Shown here piece after piece: positions 12,560 to 23,395 of a stretch of 64,000 nucleotides of DNA (the first letter of the stretch is position 1; each line of letters begins with the position of its first letter). The translations under genes and the position numbers were made by a program. The notes beneath the pieces are model-generated. The model was not told the origin of the DNA. It saw nothing but the letters and a program-made list of their open reading frames with translations, and did no database searches. This DNA comes from Sepiola atlantica (lineage: Eukaryota; Mollusca; Cephalopoda; Sepiida; Sepiolidae). The stretch lies in assembly GCA_963556195.1 (NCBI GenBank), contig OY744533.1, positions 50,869,613 to 50,933,612 of the forward strand. Direction: 5' to 3'.

Positions 12560-12800
12560 AAATAATGAAATTTGTATTATTTGAATTATTCGGACTACTG
12601 TTCTCATCTTGTATGTTATTCTCACAACGTTTCGGCCGATGTAACCTCTGACCTTCTTCGTGTGCATCTTGCGAAATCGGGAATCTTTATGCCGAAACCA
12701 GGAATCTGTACGGAATTTCTAACGAAACCCTTTATTTAATCCACGGGGTAGCTTGCCCGCGTTTCGTCAGCCATGACCGAATAGAAGTCGTAAATAATTC
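12560..12800 (-). repeat. Headless copy of the tRNA-Arg SINE family (body and tail)
   Basis: On the minus strand it shows the body block GTCATGGCTGACG, then GGATTAAATAAA, then the tail with GAAGGTC, GGTTACATCGGCC and GAAACGTTGTGAG. The same order occurs in the 17.5 kb copy, which also has the tRNA-like head. The tail resembles a hammerhead core but is degenerate (ACGAAGA in place of CUGANGA). Confidence 0.65.
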
Positions 12801-12841
12801 GTAATTGTATTCTTATTTTCGATTCGTAATCATGCTACTTA

Positions 12842-13012
<171 letters not shown>

Positions 13013-13210
13013 ATTAAATAAACAGTTTCGTTCAAAATCCTGTACAGATACCCCAGTTCGACATAAAAAATTCTGAGTTCAACAAGAAGGTCGGATGTTA
13101 CATCGGCCGAAACATTGTGAGAATAATAATCCAAGATTAGAACAGTAGTCAGAATTATCTAAACGATACACACTATCAATCCTCATCTAAATAATTCCGA
13201 AACATAAATA
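13013..13210 (+). repeat. Plus-strand copy of the tRNA-Arg SINE tail
   Basis: Inverted relative to the 12560-12800 copy, with the microsatellite between them. Contains GTGGATTAAATAAA, AAGAAGGTCGGATGTTACAT and CGGCCGAAACATTGTGAGAA. GGUC-GGAUG-UUA-CAUC-GGCC forms a strong hairpin. Confidence 0.65.
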
Positions 13211-13398
13211 ATGAAAGTTAATGGTTTCGATAAAATTATTTTAATTTAAGAATTCTTTTCGTTTGAAAAAGAATTTTGATTTCAGTTTTGTATCCTTTTA
13301 TAGATCGGTTGCTCCTCTGAGATATAGTATTTATATTTGGCTAGTAGCACAAATCAATAATAATACTTGACTTTAGCCTATAATTCTAGTAAGAAAGT

Positions 13399-15000
13399 AC
13401 CGTCAACTGGGGCTACTTTGAGATTGGGGTAACTATGATAATTCTATGTCAACCTGTTTTGTTTTTTTTGTTTGTTTGTTTGTTTGTTTTGTTTGTTTGT
13501 TTGTTTTAACTAATCAACTTTGATTTGTTTTACTCCTAAAACTAGGCTGTAATATATGTATCGTACAACATATGTTATGTTTCCCGCCAATGCTAAGCCA
13601 GTGCAAGATATTCTTGGTCGTCTGCTTAAGGACTATATTTTGCCAAAAGAGAAACATCACAAGAACGTGAATCAAAGACAAGGCTATGTTATAATGGTGT
13701 TGTTTGGCGGGGCTACTATGATAATGAATCATAAAAAATGCATTATTATAGTTATTTTTATGACGGAATAACTATGATAATTGTCTTCGCATTAAGAAAA
13801 ATGTATACAAAAAAAACTTTAATAAATTTGTTTTCTTAACTTTTTCGAGAAGAGCAAACCTAAGTGTTATTCATTCAGGGAATAGGTGTGTTTTTGCCTT
13901 ACTCTACATGAGCGCCCTGTCAACCTTATGATAGGTTTGGGGACATTTTTCCCCTACTGTGTTGCTCTAGTTGTGTAAAAAAATAAAAAAAAATTTAATA
14001 AATAAAACGCATATTCTCTTGAATGAATACCACTTAGGTTTGATCTTCTCGAAAAGTTAAGAAAAAAAATTATTTCAGCTATTTAGACATTTTTTTAATG
14101 TCAAAAATGTATCATAGTAATGTTGCAAACTTTGTTACATTTTAAAAAAAAAAACAGTCGTCGCAGTTTTCTTTTCTTTATTTTTTGTAATGTTAAAAAC
14201 CTTAACATTTTTGTTATTAATGTTATAAACTTTGTGACATTAAAAACAAAACAATCGTCGCGGCTTTGTTTTCTTTTTTAATGTTAAAGACATTAACATT
14301 TTTGTTATTAATGTTATAAATGTTGTTACATTTTTTTTTTAAGTCGTCGCAGTTTTTGGTGCTTTTCCAGAATTACAGAGACATGGGGTTGGGGGGGGGG
14401 ATAAAACTGAAAAATATCTGTTTGATTTACGTACCTGTGACGGAATGAATATTTCGTATATCAGAAATCACGTAAATTAATCAAATAGTTTTTATCTTAT
14501 AAAAGAAAATCAAATTTTATCGATAAACGGCGCCATTGAATATGACCAATATGCCGGGGATATTTTAACCTCATTCGTTTATCGATAAAATTTGATTTTC
14601 TTGTATAAAATAAAAACTATTTGATTTATTTACGTGATTTGTTGTATACAATATATTCATTCCGTCACGGGTACGTAAATCATACAAATATGTCTCATTG
14701 TGTCTTATTTTTCTCCCCATATATATATGTAATTCTGGATAAGCACCCAGTTTTCTTTAATAAAAATTCCAATTCCTCTGCAACTATCGTCGCATTTTCA
14801 ACATTTTAATGAAATGTACAATTCCTCTAAGTTGCGTTAGTTTTAGTGTCCCAAATTCTCTTCTAAAAAATGATAAATCTCTTAGTCAACGAGAGTTATT
14901 TCCCTTGCATAAGTGCCTTACTCTATATGAGCTCAAGTTGACAGTACTTCCTATTCGTGAATTTCAAGGCTTAAAAATCAATATTTTCCTTTTTTAATGT
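13399..15000. repeat. Composite repeat region with inverted arms
   Basis: Begins ACCGTCAACTGGGGC. Arms 13822-13880 and 14022-14085 are inverted copies around CTTTTCGAGAAGA. A roughly 110-bp unit with AAGTCGTCGCAGTTTT and ATGTTAAAGACATTAACATT repeats at 14145-14345. Blocks from this region recur at 29640-29736 and 33122-33650. Short frames are not recognised and not supported as genes. Confidence 0.6.
14405..14692. repeat. Palindromic foldback element (MITE-like)
   Basis: Arms 14405-14531 and 14576-14692 are reverse complements sharing ATCGATAAA, AAATCAAATTTTATCG and CGTGACGGAATGAAT-type blocks. The spacer is about 44 bp and contains GGCGCCATTG. No coding content. Confidence 0.75.
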
Positions 15001-15299
15001 AAATTACTTAATTCAGTAAGCAGAATTGTGATCATATCTCAAGAATGACGTAGGTTACAAGCATGCCATTTTATTTATTTCGATTCTAGCACACAAAGAT
15101 TACACTTTAAAAGTATTAGCTTCGAGTTCACAAACTAGAACAAGGGAGATAACTTAGTTGAACTTTAGAAAAAAATAGAGTAACCTCCCTTTCAAATTCA
15201 CAGCTAATGTTGAAATTATCTATCTGCGTTAATCAACATTTGTTTCCTTAAAGCATTGTTCCTATATATTTTAACCACACCATATACATGCTAAATGAT

Positions 15300-15560
15300 T
15301 CCTCAGTTTTAGGATGTAGTTATGCTTGAAATTTTTATTTAATCCACAAGTGTATATTGTTCTTGTTCCGTCAGCCATGACCAGATACAAGTGTTAATTA
15401 ATTATTATATTCTTCTTAGATATTATCGCCTGTAGTACGGATTTGACCTTCAACGATCAGAAAACAGTCACTTGGAACTGATTGTTAACCAACGCCTATA
15501 TCCGTTGTGCCATGTGTCCATGTCGACAATTCTAGTATGAATTTTGGGAGCCTTAAACAT
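15300..15560 (-). repeat. tRNA-Arg-like SINE, tail-truncated
   Basis: On the minus strand the head reads GGCACAACGGATATAGGCG (compare CCAATGGATAAGGCG of arthropod and vertebrate tRNA-Arg) and the B-box position reads GAAGGTCAAATCC. The body GGTCATGGCTGACGG and GGATTAAATAAA follow. The ribozyme-like tail present in the 17.5 kb copy is missing. Confidence 0.6.
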
Positions 15561-15789
15561 TCCTCGTATTTATTCTCGGTGATAGGCGAAGAAATAATTA
15601 GGGTACACGCATTTCATAGAATTACACCTGTAGTCTCTAACCTATTAGGTCCCACACTGTCTACCAAGCTCTAGCCCCTGTTCCATCGCTGCAATATGCA
15701 TCCCTGTGCTTGTTTTACAAATACTTTAACGTAATGCGCTTCGATGAACTGACTGCACTTGAAACCCCACCCCTGACCAACCCGACAAT

Positions 15790-15970
15790 CCCACCCCTTC
15801 TACTGTAGAGGTCCCCAGATGCCAGAATTTTTTTTTACTTTAATAGCGTCTTTCCTTGGACCGCTTGCCTTTGGAATTTCCTCCCTGCTTCCTGTTTCCT
15901 TGACTGTACCAACTTACAGAAACTTAAATGTAATGTGAACAAACATCTCGCTGCACAACTCCCCACTTAG
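15790..15970 (+). pseudogene. Non-LTR retrotransposon RT C-terminal fragment
   Basis: The plus-strand translation reads NSVFPWTACLWNFLPASCF, then LQKLKCNVNKHLA and a stop. This is the same C-terminal tail type as in the 7.4 kb LINE piece. No other part of the element is present. From 15971 to 16490 no gene is seen. Confidence 0.6.
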
Positions 15971-16489
15971 GATTCCCCTCATAAATCTGAAGTCTAATTC
16001 ACAGTAGTCCCTTATGTCTCAGTGGCAATATGTCTTGTTTGGGGTGAATAAATGTTTTTAAAAATAAATTTAAAATTAAATTAAATTTTACATATATAAA
16101 TAATTATTATCATTTCTGATGACCTAAAGAAGAAAAAAAACATTTACTGTTGACTTCTTATTGAGAGGGAAGGATTTCTTTCCGAATTTCTTTCAGGTGA
16201 CAAGGGTTGTCTGACTTGCGATTTGCTTTTCAATGTAAGTCTTGTAATGCTTTTATTTTATTTTAATAGGATAGAACTGAACTATCACGAGTTGAAAAAA
16301 ACACGAATTATCTCTGATTAATGGAAGAAACAAACAGCAACTATTGACATGTTTTTTTTTCTTTGTTTTATTACTGAGAGGTAAGGGCTAGACGCTAGAC
16401 AGTAAAAATGACCCAATGTTAAAAACATCAAAGACTTTATAAGTTACAAATGAATTCTAAAGAAAACAATAAGTTGAATCAACTTATTT

Positions 16490-16730
16490 TGGTTCATACA
16501 AGTTGGAAATACGTCCTCGACAATCAGTCCGATAGTGACTTTGTTGCTGTCGGTTTGAGGTATGGTCTTGTTCAGTATCAGAGGGTCTCTAAGAAGCGGT
16601 TAGTTTATCACTAATCGCATGAGAAATGTGGACAGGGCTGCTCAAGTAGAGTGTGCTAATCCTAGTGCATTGGCTTTTCAACTTATCACTTGACCTTGTG
16701 TCTAACTTCCTAGAGAGGTAAATAAAATAA
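16490..16730 (-). repeat. R1 interspersed repeat, diverged
   Basis: Contains CTCGACAATCAGTCCGATAG and GACCTTGTGTCTAAC followed by CTAGAGAGG, which match the two ends of the 11.2 and 48.1 kb copies; the centre is deleted or diverged. Confidence 0.5.
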
Positions 16731-17044
16731 GAAACAAAGTAAACGTTCCAAACTGAAAGTTTTACAAAATAAAAAAGAAAGAAAAAACGTATAAATCAGT
16801 ATAGAAAGCAGAAAGGAAAATAACAGAAAGAAAACGTTATAAAAATAGATTTGTGTCTTCCCTTCTCTCATTTTGTGCAACGGGACAGATATATATTTAT
16901 TTACAAAGAAATACACATTGCTCTTTATTATATAGTGGAGGATGGGTCTAGAAGAAGAAAAATGATATTTTTGTTTTATGTAAGCTGGAATATGATGTAA
17001 GCGTTTAGTTGGAACATTTCAACTAACCTTGTCGGTTTTACATG

Positions 17045-17430
17045 CTGGCATGTGTTGGACGGCTTTTAGAAATTGACTTCCAAAGTAACCTATCTATAGC
17101 CAGGTCTTTATGTAGTCCTCTTTCTATCAAGTCCATCCTTATCACTTCCTCCCATGTTTTCCTTCCAACTGATCCTGCTACATCAATTGTTCTACATTTA
17201 CTAACACAAGAACTGTCATTCAATGTGGTCATACAATCGCAGTCTCCTCTTCTGCATACATCTCCCTATGCTGTTCAGATTTAATCTTCCTCTCGGGTTA
17301 TCAGATCTAAGCCTATCTTTAAGACACATCCATCGTATCATTCTCATATTATTTCTCTCCATACAACGCATGTCCTCAACCCTCACTGGCCAACTTCCAT
17401 ACTATGTCTATGTAATACAAACTCTTACAC
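17045..17430 (-). pseudogene. Non-LTR retrotransposon RT C-terminal fragment
   Basis: A minus-strand frame (17232-17038) reads VGRKTWEEVIRMDLIERGL, then LLWKSISKSRPTHASM. The upstream frame reads RMIRWMCLKDRLRSD and RLRLYDHIER. Both are the post-RT tail typical of RTE-like and related LINEs ('RW.CG..L.DR...E', 'W...V..DL..RGL'). Frame changes separate them. The retrotransposition machinery is otherwise absent. Confidence 0.65.
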
Positions 17431-17479
17431 TGATTTGACAATAATATATGTCAAAGACTTTAACAACACCATTGCCTGC

Positions 17480-17790
17480 ATAATAACCAAGTTCTAACCA
17501 TTTTCATCTTGAATGTTACTTTTGCAACGTTTCAGCTGATGTAACCTTCTTCTTCAGGTGTGTCTTGCCGAACTCGGGAATCTATACATAATATCGAACA
17601 GAACCATTTATTTAATTAACAAGGGTAGATTGTTCCCATTCTGTCGGCCATGAGTTATTTTTAGTCTATTCTAAGTTAGTACCGCCTGTAGTGAAGATTG
17701 AACCTTCAACCTCCAGAAGAGAACTGATTGTTACGTAACGCCTTTATCCATTGTGACACGTGTCTGTGTGGACAAATTTCGTATGAATTT
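17480..17790 (-). mobile_element. tRNA-Arg-derived SINE with hammerhead-like tail
   Basis: The minus strand gives, in order: a tRNA-Arg-like head with CACAATGGATAAAGGCG (A-box) and GAAGGTTCAATCTTC (B-box) at about 17765-17680; the body with CATGGCCGACAG and AAATAAATGG; and a tail with CTGAAGA, a GGTTACATC hairpin, GAAAC, and GTTGC-AAAA-GTAAC, which pairs perfectly. This is the most complete copy of the family; partial copies lie at 12.6, 13.1, 15.4 and 18.9 kb. The tail resembles a hammerhead (CUGANGA ... GAAA ... hairpin ... NUH), but stem I and the first pair of stem II are not convincing. Confidence 0.6.
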
Positions 17791-17835
17791 GGGGAGCGTT
17801 AAACCTAATCTTGTTTTAGATTTATTACTACTTAT

Positions 17836-18402
17836 CTCTCTATATATAAAGTTGGGAATGTGTATTTGTTTATATATTTCTATGTACAGGATTCACTCCT
17901 AAACTAATTAACCGATCATTATGCATTTTGGAACACAGCTGCTAAACGTATGGGATCATAATGTTGTATATATTTAGTTTAATTTAGTTTCATGCAAAGG
18001 AGGTAAAAAGGGGGTGGAAGCCCTTCGTGAAAATTCAGATATCTTCGATTTTGAGGGAAATTTTAACAATAGGTATTAGACATCAATTAATAAATATTCC
18101 TCAAATTTCAGTTTCTCGGGAGTATTTTTGCGTGTTTTTAGGAGGCATAATATGGACACGACTTTCCATTCGAAAATTCAAATATTTCAGATTTGCATTA
18201 AATTTTAGACACGAATTAAGCAAGATTCCCTAAATTTCAATTTCTTCTTAAGACCCCTCTAGCTAAAGCCTTAAATTTGATATATTTTCTAGAATCCAAA
18301 TCATGTAATGAATTTTGATCAAAATTTGAATAAGGATTCTAGACATAAAATTTAGTATCATTATATGTTGATTTGAATGTTCGGGACGGGTATTCTTCTA
18401 GT
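17836..18402 (+). mobile_element. Helitron-like non-autonomous element
   Basis: Starts TCTCTCTATATATAAAGTTG after an A and ends GGTATTCTTCTAGT before a T. A 5'-TC start, a 3'-CTRRT end and insertion between A and T are Helitron hallmarks. The interior shows CTATGTACAGGATTCACTCC near the start. Related copies: 27387-27905 (-), 43446-44043 (-), 44150-44370 (-), 57717-57985 (+). No Rep/helicase coding sequence is present. The 68-codon frame inside is not conserved between copies. Confidence 0.55.
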
Positions 18403-18884
18403 TACGATACATATATTTTTTCTATTAATTTTTTAATGGTTTTCTAATCTACTATTAATAATTAACGATTCCCTTTTTTCATTTTTTTTAATGGAAATCG
18501 CTCCAGACAAGGCATGAAGCCACTTGATGTAAGGAACTAAAAAATAAATAAATAAATGAATAAATAACCACTTCAAGGTCAAAACCTAGCCAACGGTAGG
18601 TGTTAGATGGATAGATTCTTACCCACAAAACAGCAATTCTTCCTTCTTTCTAAGAAACATCGCTCATGGAATGTGAGGACAAAAAGAGAAAATAAGGGAA
18701 GCGAGAGTTACGAGGCTGCCGAAAGTAAATACAGGGTCAACTTTAGGTCTGCTGAGGAGGCCATTGTCGTCCAACATATGCACTGCTTCTTTGAGACGTT
18801 TTATTCTCCGCCGTTTTTCTTTGTCTATAATCTTTAGTTTGTTCCACAAGGGAAGATGGTTTCTCTATTCTCTTCATATGTATT

Positions 18885-19035
18885 CTACATAAAGATTCCT
18901 GAGTTTTACAAGGTGCATCTGAACAAGGTCGGAGGTTACATCGGCTGAAATGTTGTGAGAATAACATCCAAAATAAACATAGTAGTCCGAATAATCCAAA
19001 TAATATAAATTATCGATCCTCATCTAAAAAATTCC
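18885..19035 (+). repeat. tRNA-Arg SINE tail copy
   Basis: Contains CATCTGAACAAGGTCGGAGG, TTACATCGGCTGAAATGTTG and GTCCGAATAATCC, matching the tails at 12.6 and 13.1 kb. The core is CUGAACA rather than CUGANGA, so any ribozyme is broken. From 18403 to 18884 no gene is seen. Confidence 0.6.
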
Positions 19036-19283
19036 AAAACAAGTTCTAACCCGTTTCCCATTTCTGCTGAATTTTAAACTTTCCAACAAACCCACAGTTC
19101 CAACTATCCCGCTGTTCAAAATTTCCCACTCACTAAACATGCATTCTGAAATACTTTCAAGAAAGTCTACACCTGAAATATACAATGAATAAAAACTCAT
19201 ACCTGAAAAGTAGTTGATATAAATTTTAGTTTTAAAACAATTTTTTTGTGTGTGTTTTTTAAGGATTAAATTTCGGATAAATT

Positions 19284-19643
19284 CCTCAATTTCGAAGCAC
19301 ACTTTAGTCATTAATATTCAGGTGGAATAGAATCGCTGAAAAACTGAAATAAAATCCTCAATTTCGAAGCACACTTTAGTCATTAATATTCAGGTGGAAT
19401 AAAATCGCTGAAAAACTGAAACAAAATCCTCAATTTCGAAGCACACTTTAGTCATTAATATTCAGGTGGAATAGAATCGGTGAAAAACTGAAATAAAATC
19501 CTCAATTTCGAAGTACACTTTAGTCATTAATATTCAGGTGGAATAGAATCGGTGAAAAACTGAAATAAAATCCTCAATTTCGAAGCACGCTTTAGTCATT
19601 AATATTCAGGTGGAATAGAATCGCTGAAAAACTGAAATAAAAT
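19284..19643. repeat. 72-bp tandem repeat, exactly 5 units
   Basis: Unit starts fall at 19284, 19356, 19428, 19500 and 19572, each exactly 72 bp apart, with only a few substitutions between units. Each unit contains CCTCAATTTCGAAGCAC and TTAATATTCAGGTGGAAT. On the minus strand each unit carries TTTTATTTCAG and TTTTTCAG, which resemble 3' splice acceptors. The array ends 6 bp from the stop codon of the FkbM gene, so it would be 3' UTR or immediate downstream DNA. Confidence 0.95.
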
Positions 19644-19649
19644 CCTTAG

Positions 19650-20609
19650 TTATTTCCTCCAAAAGACATCACCTCCCCATCTATTGAATTTGGAAGTGTT
19701 GAGTTTTGTCATAAACTGCGGAGAATCGTATGGTATGTAACCTCGCTCTGTGAAAAAATCTATGAGATATTTCCTTTCCCTATGTATTAGAAGTAACCAT
19801 TCCATAAATACGTGGCTTATGTCTATAGTGTCAAATAAATCCAGTGCACCACGAAGCACCTTCCCTTCGTTGCCTTCGACATCAATAATCATCAAGGCTT
19901 TTTTACGTGGCATTAAATCTACAAGATCATCCAGCATCAATGTTGTCTTGTTCTCGTAATGTAACGCACCTTCCATCTGAAGGGCGGATTTCTCGTTGAT
20001 TAAGCGTGACCGTCCAAGGTTATCTTTACTCACAATGAATTTGAGAGTTTCGTGTTTGTCAGATAAAGGTCTTGTGACAAGCGTTATATATTCTTCAAAA
20101 CGATTGATGACAACCGATTGGTGGAATTTTTCTATATTAACATCCATCGCTTCTACGGCCAGCACCGGTCTTTTAAGGTTGGCCGCCAGGAGGCTGAACA
20201 TCCCAATATTTGTGCCGATATCAATCAATCCGTAATCCGGGTTTTCATAAAGGATCGTTTCGATGCTATCACCGTGTTCCCTTTCCCAGGTGTGTGTTTT
20301 AATGATTTTGCGCGTGATGTGTTCCTTGATGTTTTGGTGAATGCAGATTGGTATTTCTCCGTGCATCGTCGAATAAGGGACACAACGTATAGGTGGCTTG
20401 AGTGGCTGACTGAAGTTGAGCACGTAATCCGGTAAATTGGTTGAATAAGTCTTAAAGGGTGAATGAGGACGCATACACTTTCGGTAGAAATTTGTCTGCG
20501 ACACTATTTTAAGCAAGAGCTTATCATTAAGCGTCGCTACTAACAGAACTACCGAAATTATGAGAATCGGGATTAAAATGAACAGAGATTTTATATTTCT
20601 CATAAACAT
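19650..20609 (-). CDS. FkbM-family methyltransferase, membrane-anchored
   Basis: A single uninterrupted 319-residue frame. FkbM enzymes are SAM-dependent O-methyltransferases; the substrate cannot be read from sequence. Residues 7-27 form one hydrophobic segment after a short basic N-terminus, suggesting a type II membrane protein with its catalytic domain in the Golgi/ER lumen or outside. The SAM-binding motif I is DIGTNIGMF (130-138), followed by VEAMD (152-156), the expected acidic ribose-binding loop. DVEGNE (243-248) is the family's conserved post-motif block, and MEWLLL (269-274) and the C-terminal GGDVFW (312-317) are further typical positions. The length is normal for the family. ATG is the first Met of the frame; a second Met at residue 3 is an alternative start. 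The absence of introns is consistent with a retrogene or with the single-exon FkbM expansions of invertebrates. No promoter is evident upstream. A 72-bp tandem array begins 6 bp past the stop. Confidence 0.9.
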   Translation of the reverse strand: MFMRNIKSLFILIPILIISVVLLVATLNDKLLLKIVSQTNFYRKCMRPHSPFKTYSTNLPDYVLNFSQPLKPPIRCVPYSTMHGEIPICIHQNIKEHITRKIIKTHTWEREHGDSIETILYENPDYGLIDIGTNIGMFSLLAANLKRPVLAVEAMDVNIEKFHQSVVINRFEEYITLVTRPLSDKHETLKFIVSKDNLGRSRLINEKSALQMEGALHYENKTTLMLDDLVDLMPRKKALMIIDVEGNEGKVLRGALDLFDTIDISHVFMEWLLLIHRERKYLIDFFTERGYIPYDSPQFMTKLNTSKFNRWGGDVFWRK

Positions 20610-21004
20610 TTCGTTTTAGGATACGAGTTACGGATAGGAACCAAAAAAGACAGCTTGAAATCGACAAAATAGAGAAGCTTTGTGCGACTGTATTTGAGAT
20701 TTAGACAACACCTATATCTGACATTCAATTCTATTGGACATACACATACACCTTTCAGAAGGTCAATATTAATCAATATATCTTCTTTATTATTTTGCAG
20801 TCACTTTCCTCTTTGTTATTCTGATCTTTTGCTTTCTTTATTCAATTGTGATTCATGTCTCCGGCATAAAGGCATCATTTGTATGTGCGTACTCTGCATT
20901 TGATAGGTGTTGAATGGTCAATCAAGTCACGTAGTTTCGCTGTCTGTCACACGTTATTTTATTGTATCATTTGTCTCCTTGTTTCCTTTGTTAAATTCGA
21001 TTTA

Positions 21005-21545
21005 TTTCTCTCTCTCTCTCTCTCTCTCTTTCTATCTTTCTCTCTCTTTCTTCCTTTTTCTCTCTCTCTTTCTCTCTGTCTCCTTCTTTCTCTTTGTCCC
21101 CTTCTTTCTCTCTCTCCTTTCTCTTTCTTTTTCTGTCTTTCTTTCTTTCTCTCTTTCTTACTCTCTCTCTCTCTCTCTTTCTTTCTCTCTTTCTCTCTCT
21201 CTCTTTCTCTTTCGCTCCCCTCTTTCCTTCTTTCTTTTTTACTCTCTCTCTCCTCCTTTCTCTCTTTTTTTCTATCTCTTTCTCTCTCTCTCTCCTTCTT
21301 TTTCTCTCTCTTTCTCTCTGTCTACTTCTTTCTCTCTGTCTCCTTCTTTCTCTCCTTCGCTCTCTTTCTTTTTCTCTCTTTCTCTCTTTCCTTCTCTCTC
21401 CCTCTCTTTCTTTCTTTCTTTTTTCTCTCTCTTTCTCTTTTTCTTTTTCTCTCTTTCTCTGTTTCTTTCTTTCTCTTTTTCTTTCTCTCTATTTCTTTCA
21501 TTCTCTCTCTGTTTCAATCAGTCTTTCTTTTCTTTTTTGTTTCTT
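21005..21545. repeat. 540-bp CT-rich (TTTCTCTC)n tract
   Basis: Almost pure pyrimidine on the plus strand. Three long Ser/Leu/Phe frames and an Arg/Glu/Lys minus frame are artefacts. Long homopurine-homopyrimidine mirror tracts can form triplex DNA. 20610-21005 and 21546-22100 hold no supported gene. Confidence 0.97.
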
Positions 21546-22184
21546 TTGTTGACTAATCGGTTTCTATCTTTTATCTTTCTTTCTGTCTTTTTTCTGTCCA
21601 CCCCAAACGAGCCATATTGCCACTGAACTGTAAGGGGCTATTATGATACAAGTCAGATTTATAGGAGGCGGGGGGGGGGGGGCTTCCTAAGTGTGGAGTT
21701 GGGCAGCAAGATGTTTTTTCACATTACATTTAAATGTCTGTATGTTGGTACGGACGAGGAAACATGGAGCAGGCAGGGAATTCCGAATGCAAGCGATCCA
21801 AGAAAAGAATCGATTAGAGAAGAAAATCTTCTGCCATCTAAGGGATTTTTACAGTGAATGGGGTGGGATTTTGCTGCTCGTCGAGTGAGTCGGAGGTATT
21901 TTCACTTAGGAGGTATAAGTGTAGTAAATACTTGTAAAAGAAGTACAAGGGTGCAACATTGTGGCCATGAGACATGGACTGGAGCTTAGTGCATGGTTCT
22001 ATTAGGTTATAAATTCTTTTTTGCAGTCTGTCCAAGAGAAGAGACTAGTGGTTGGTGCAGCACCTCAGATGTGGCTTTATAAAAATATAGGATACTGGCA
22101 GATGTGAAATGTTTTCTAGTCTGACTAAGCAGTATTTTCCATGTACAACAGAATCGTATCTAATGTTGCACGGAACATTCTTAA

Positions 22185-22515
22185 GTTGCCAGGTGGACCA
22201 TGGAGAGGTTCTACTGCTACTATTATTACTACTACGAATAGCACTACTGCTATGGCTAAGTCTAAAAATAAAGTTCTATAAGAGTAAAAAATACTAAATA
22301 GAATTGCCCACAATTTGACATAGTGTATCATGAAAGGGGAACAAATACTATTACTTCTATTACTACTAATAATAATTCTACTAATAATACTAAGACTAAA
22401 AACAACAAATACTTATAGGGTTCAAAACTATTCGACAGAATTGAACGAAATTTGGCATTGAGAATCCTTTAATTACCAAATTAGAAGGGGTGTCATGGAG
22501 AGGGATTAATTACTA
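22185..22515 (+). repeat. Modules 1-2 of a degenerate trinucleotide-linked repeat
   Basis: Each module has an ACT-rich trinucleotide run, then AAGACTAAAAACAACAAATA, a 'TTCAAAA.TATTCGACA' block, AATTTGGCAT and a GTGTCATGGAG end. Two more modules lie at 23390-23720. The segment between (22515-22985) shows weak similarity, inverted, to 28660-28790 (GATTTTCACCA, CCCGTTAG). Confidence 0.6.
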
Positions 22516-22984
22516 CTACTACTGCTGCTGGTTTTGTTTGTTTGTTTGTTTGTTTAGCGAGTCAGACTTCTGCATATAGCTCACGAAGGTCGTGCCTCAG
22601 GATTGTGTGGTCTGCATGAAGTCCTCCTCGTTGGTCGCAACTATTCGTTAAACCTACATGATTGCGGGGTTTTACGCCTAACACCGAGAACAGCAAGGCT
22701 CAGCTCTCGGGGAAGATTTGGCCCACAACACACAAAGGAATAGCACAGAAGCCACGTTGCCAATCTCACTCCATTGGTTTGCGATTCTGTGCCTTACATG
22801 TCTTTGTTTGCTACACGCAGAGGCAGAGATGACGATGGATCCTGTGACCGATTTCTCTTGGATTTTCACCAAGGCCCCGTTAGTTGAGTTGTGGCCCTAA
22901 TACTATTTCGTGCCAGACCTGTCCGTCATAAGTGGCCCTGCCAGGAACCGGTTCCAGACAGCATAGCTCTGACACTACCACATC

Positions 22985-23395
22985 GTTCATATTATGGTGA
23001 GGAAAGGTTGGCTGCTGCGGCTGCTGCGGCTGCTTCTGCTGCTGCTGCTTCTGCTGCGGCTGCTTCTGCTGCTGCTGCTTCTCCTGCTGCTGCTTCTGCT
23101 GCTGCTGCTTCTGTTGCTGCTTCTGCTGCTGCTGCTTCTGTTGCTGCTTCTGCTGCTGCTGCTTCTGCCGCTGCTGTTGCTGCTGCTTCTGCTGCTGGTG
23201 CTGCTGCTTCTGCTGCTGCTGCTTCTGCTTCTGCTGCTGCTGCTTCTGCTGCTGCTTCTGCTGCGGCTGCTTCTGCTGCTGCTGCTTCTGTTGCTGCTTC
23301 TGCTGCTGCTGCTTCTGCTTCTGCTGCTTCTGCTTCTGCTGCTGCTGCTTCTGCTGCTGCTGCTTCTGCTGCTGCTTCTGTTGCTGCTGCTAAGA
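22985..23395 (+). repeat. CTG/CTT trinucleotide tract (about 400 bp)
   Basis: Imperfect (CTGCTG)n interspersed with CTTCTG and TTGCTG. It is open in four frames (Ala/Ser, Leu, Ser/Arg, Ala/Glu runs), as expected of a stop-free trinucleotide repeat rather than a gene. It is expanded between two modules that elsewhere carry short ACT or CTG runs. Confidence 0.9.

Noticed and set aside
19284..19643. CRISPR-like array
   Set aside because: Direct tandem 72-bp units without unique spacers in an animal genome.
20879..21626. Long Ser/Leu/Phe frames of up to 239 codons
   Set aside because: They are translations of a CT-rich tract that is open in several frames; no domain or codon structure.
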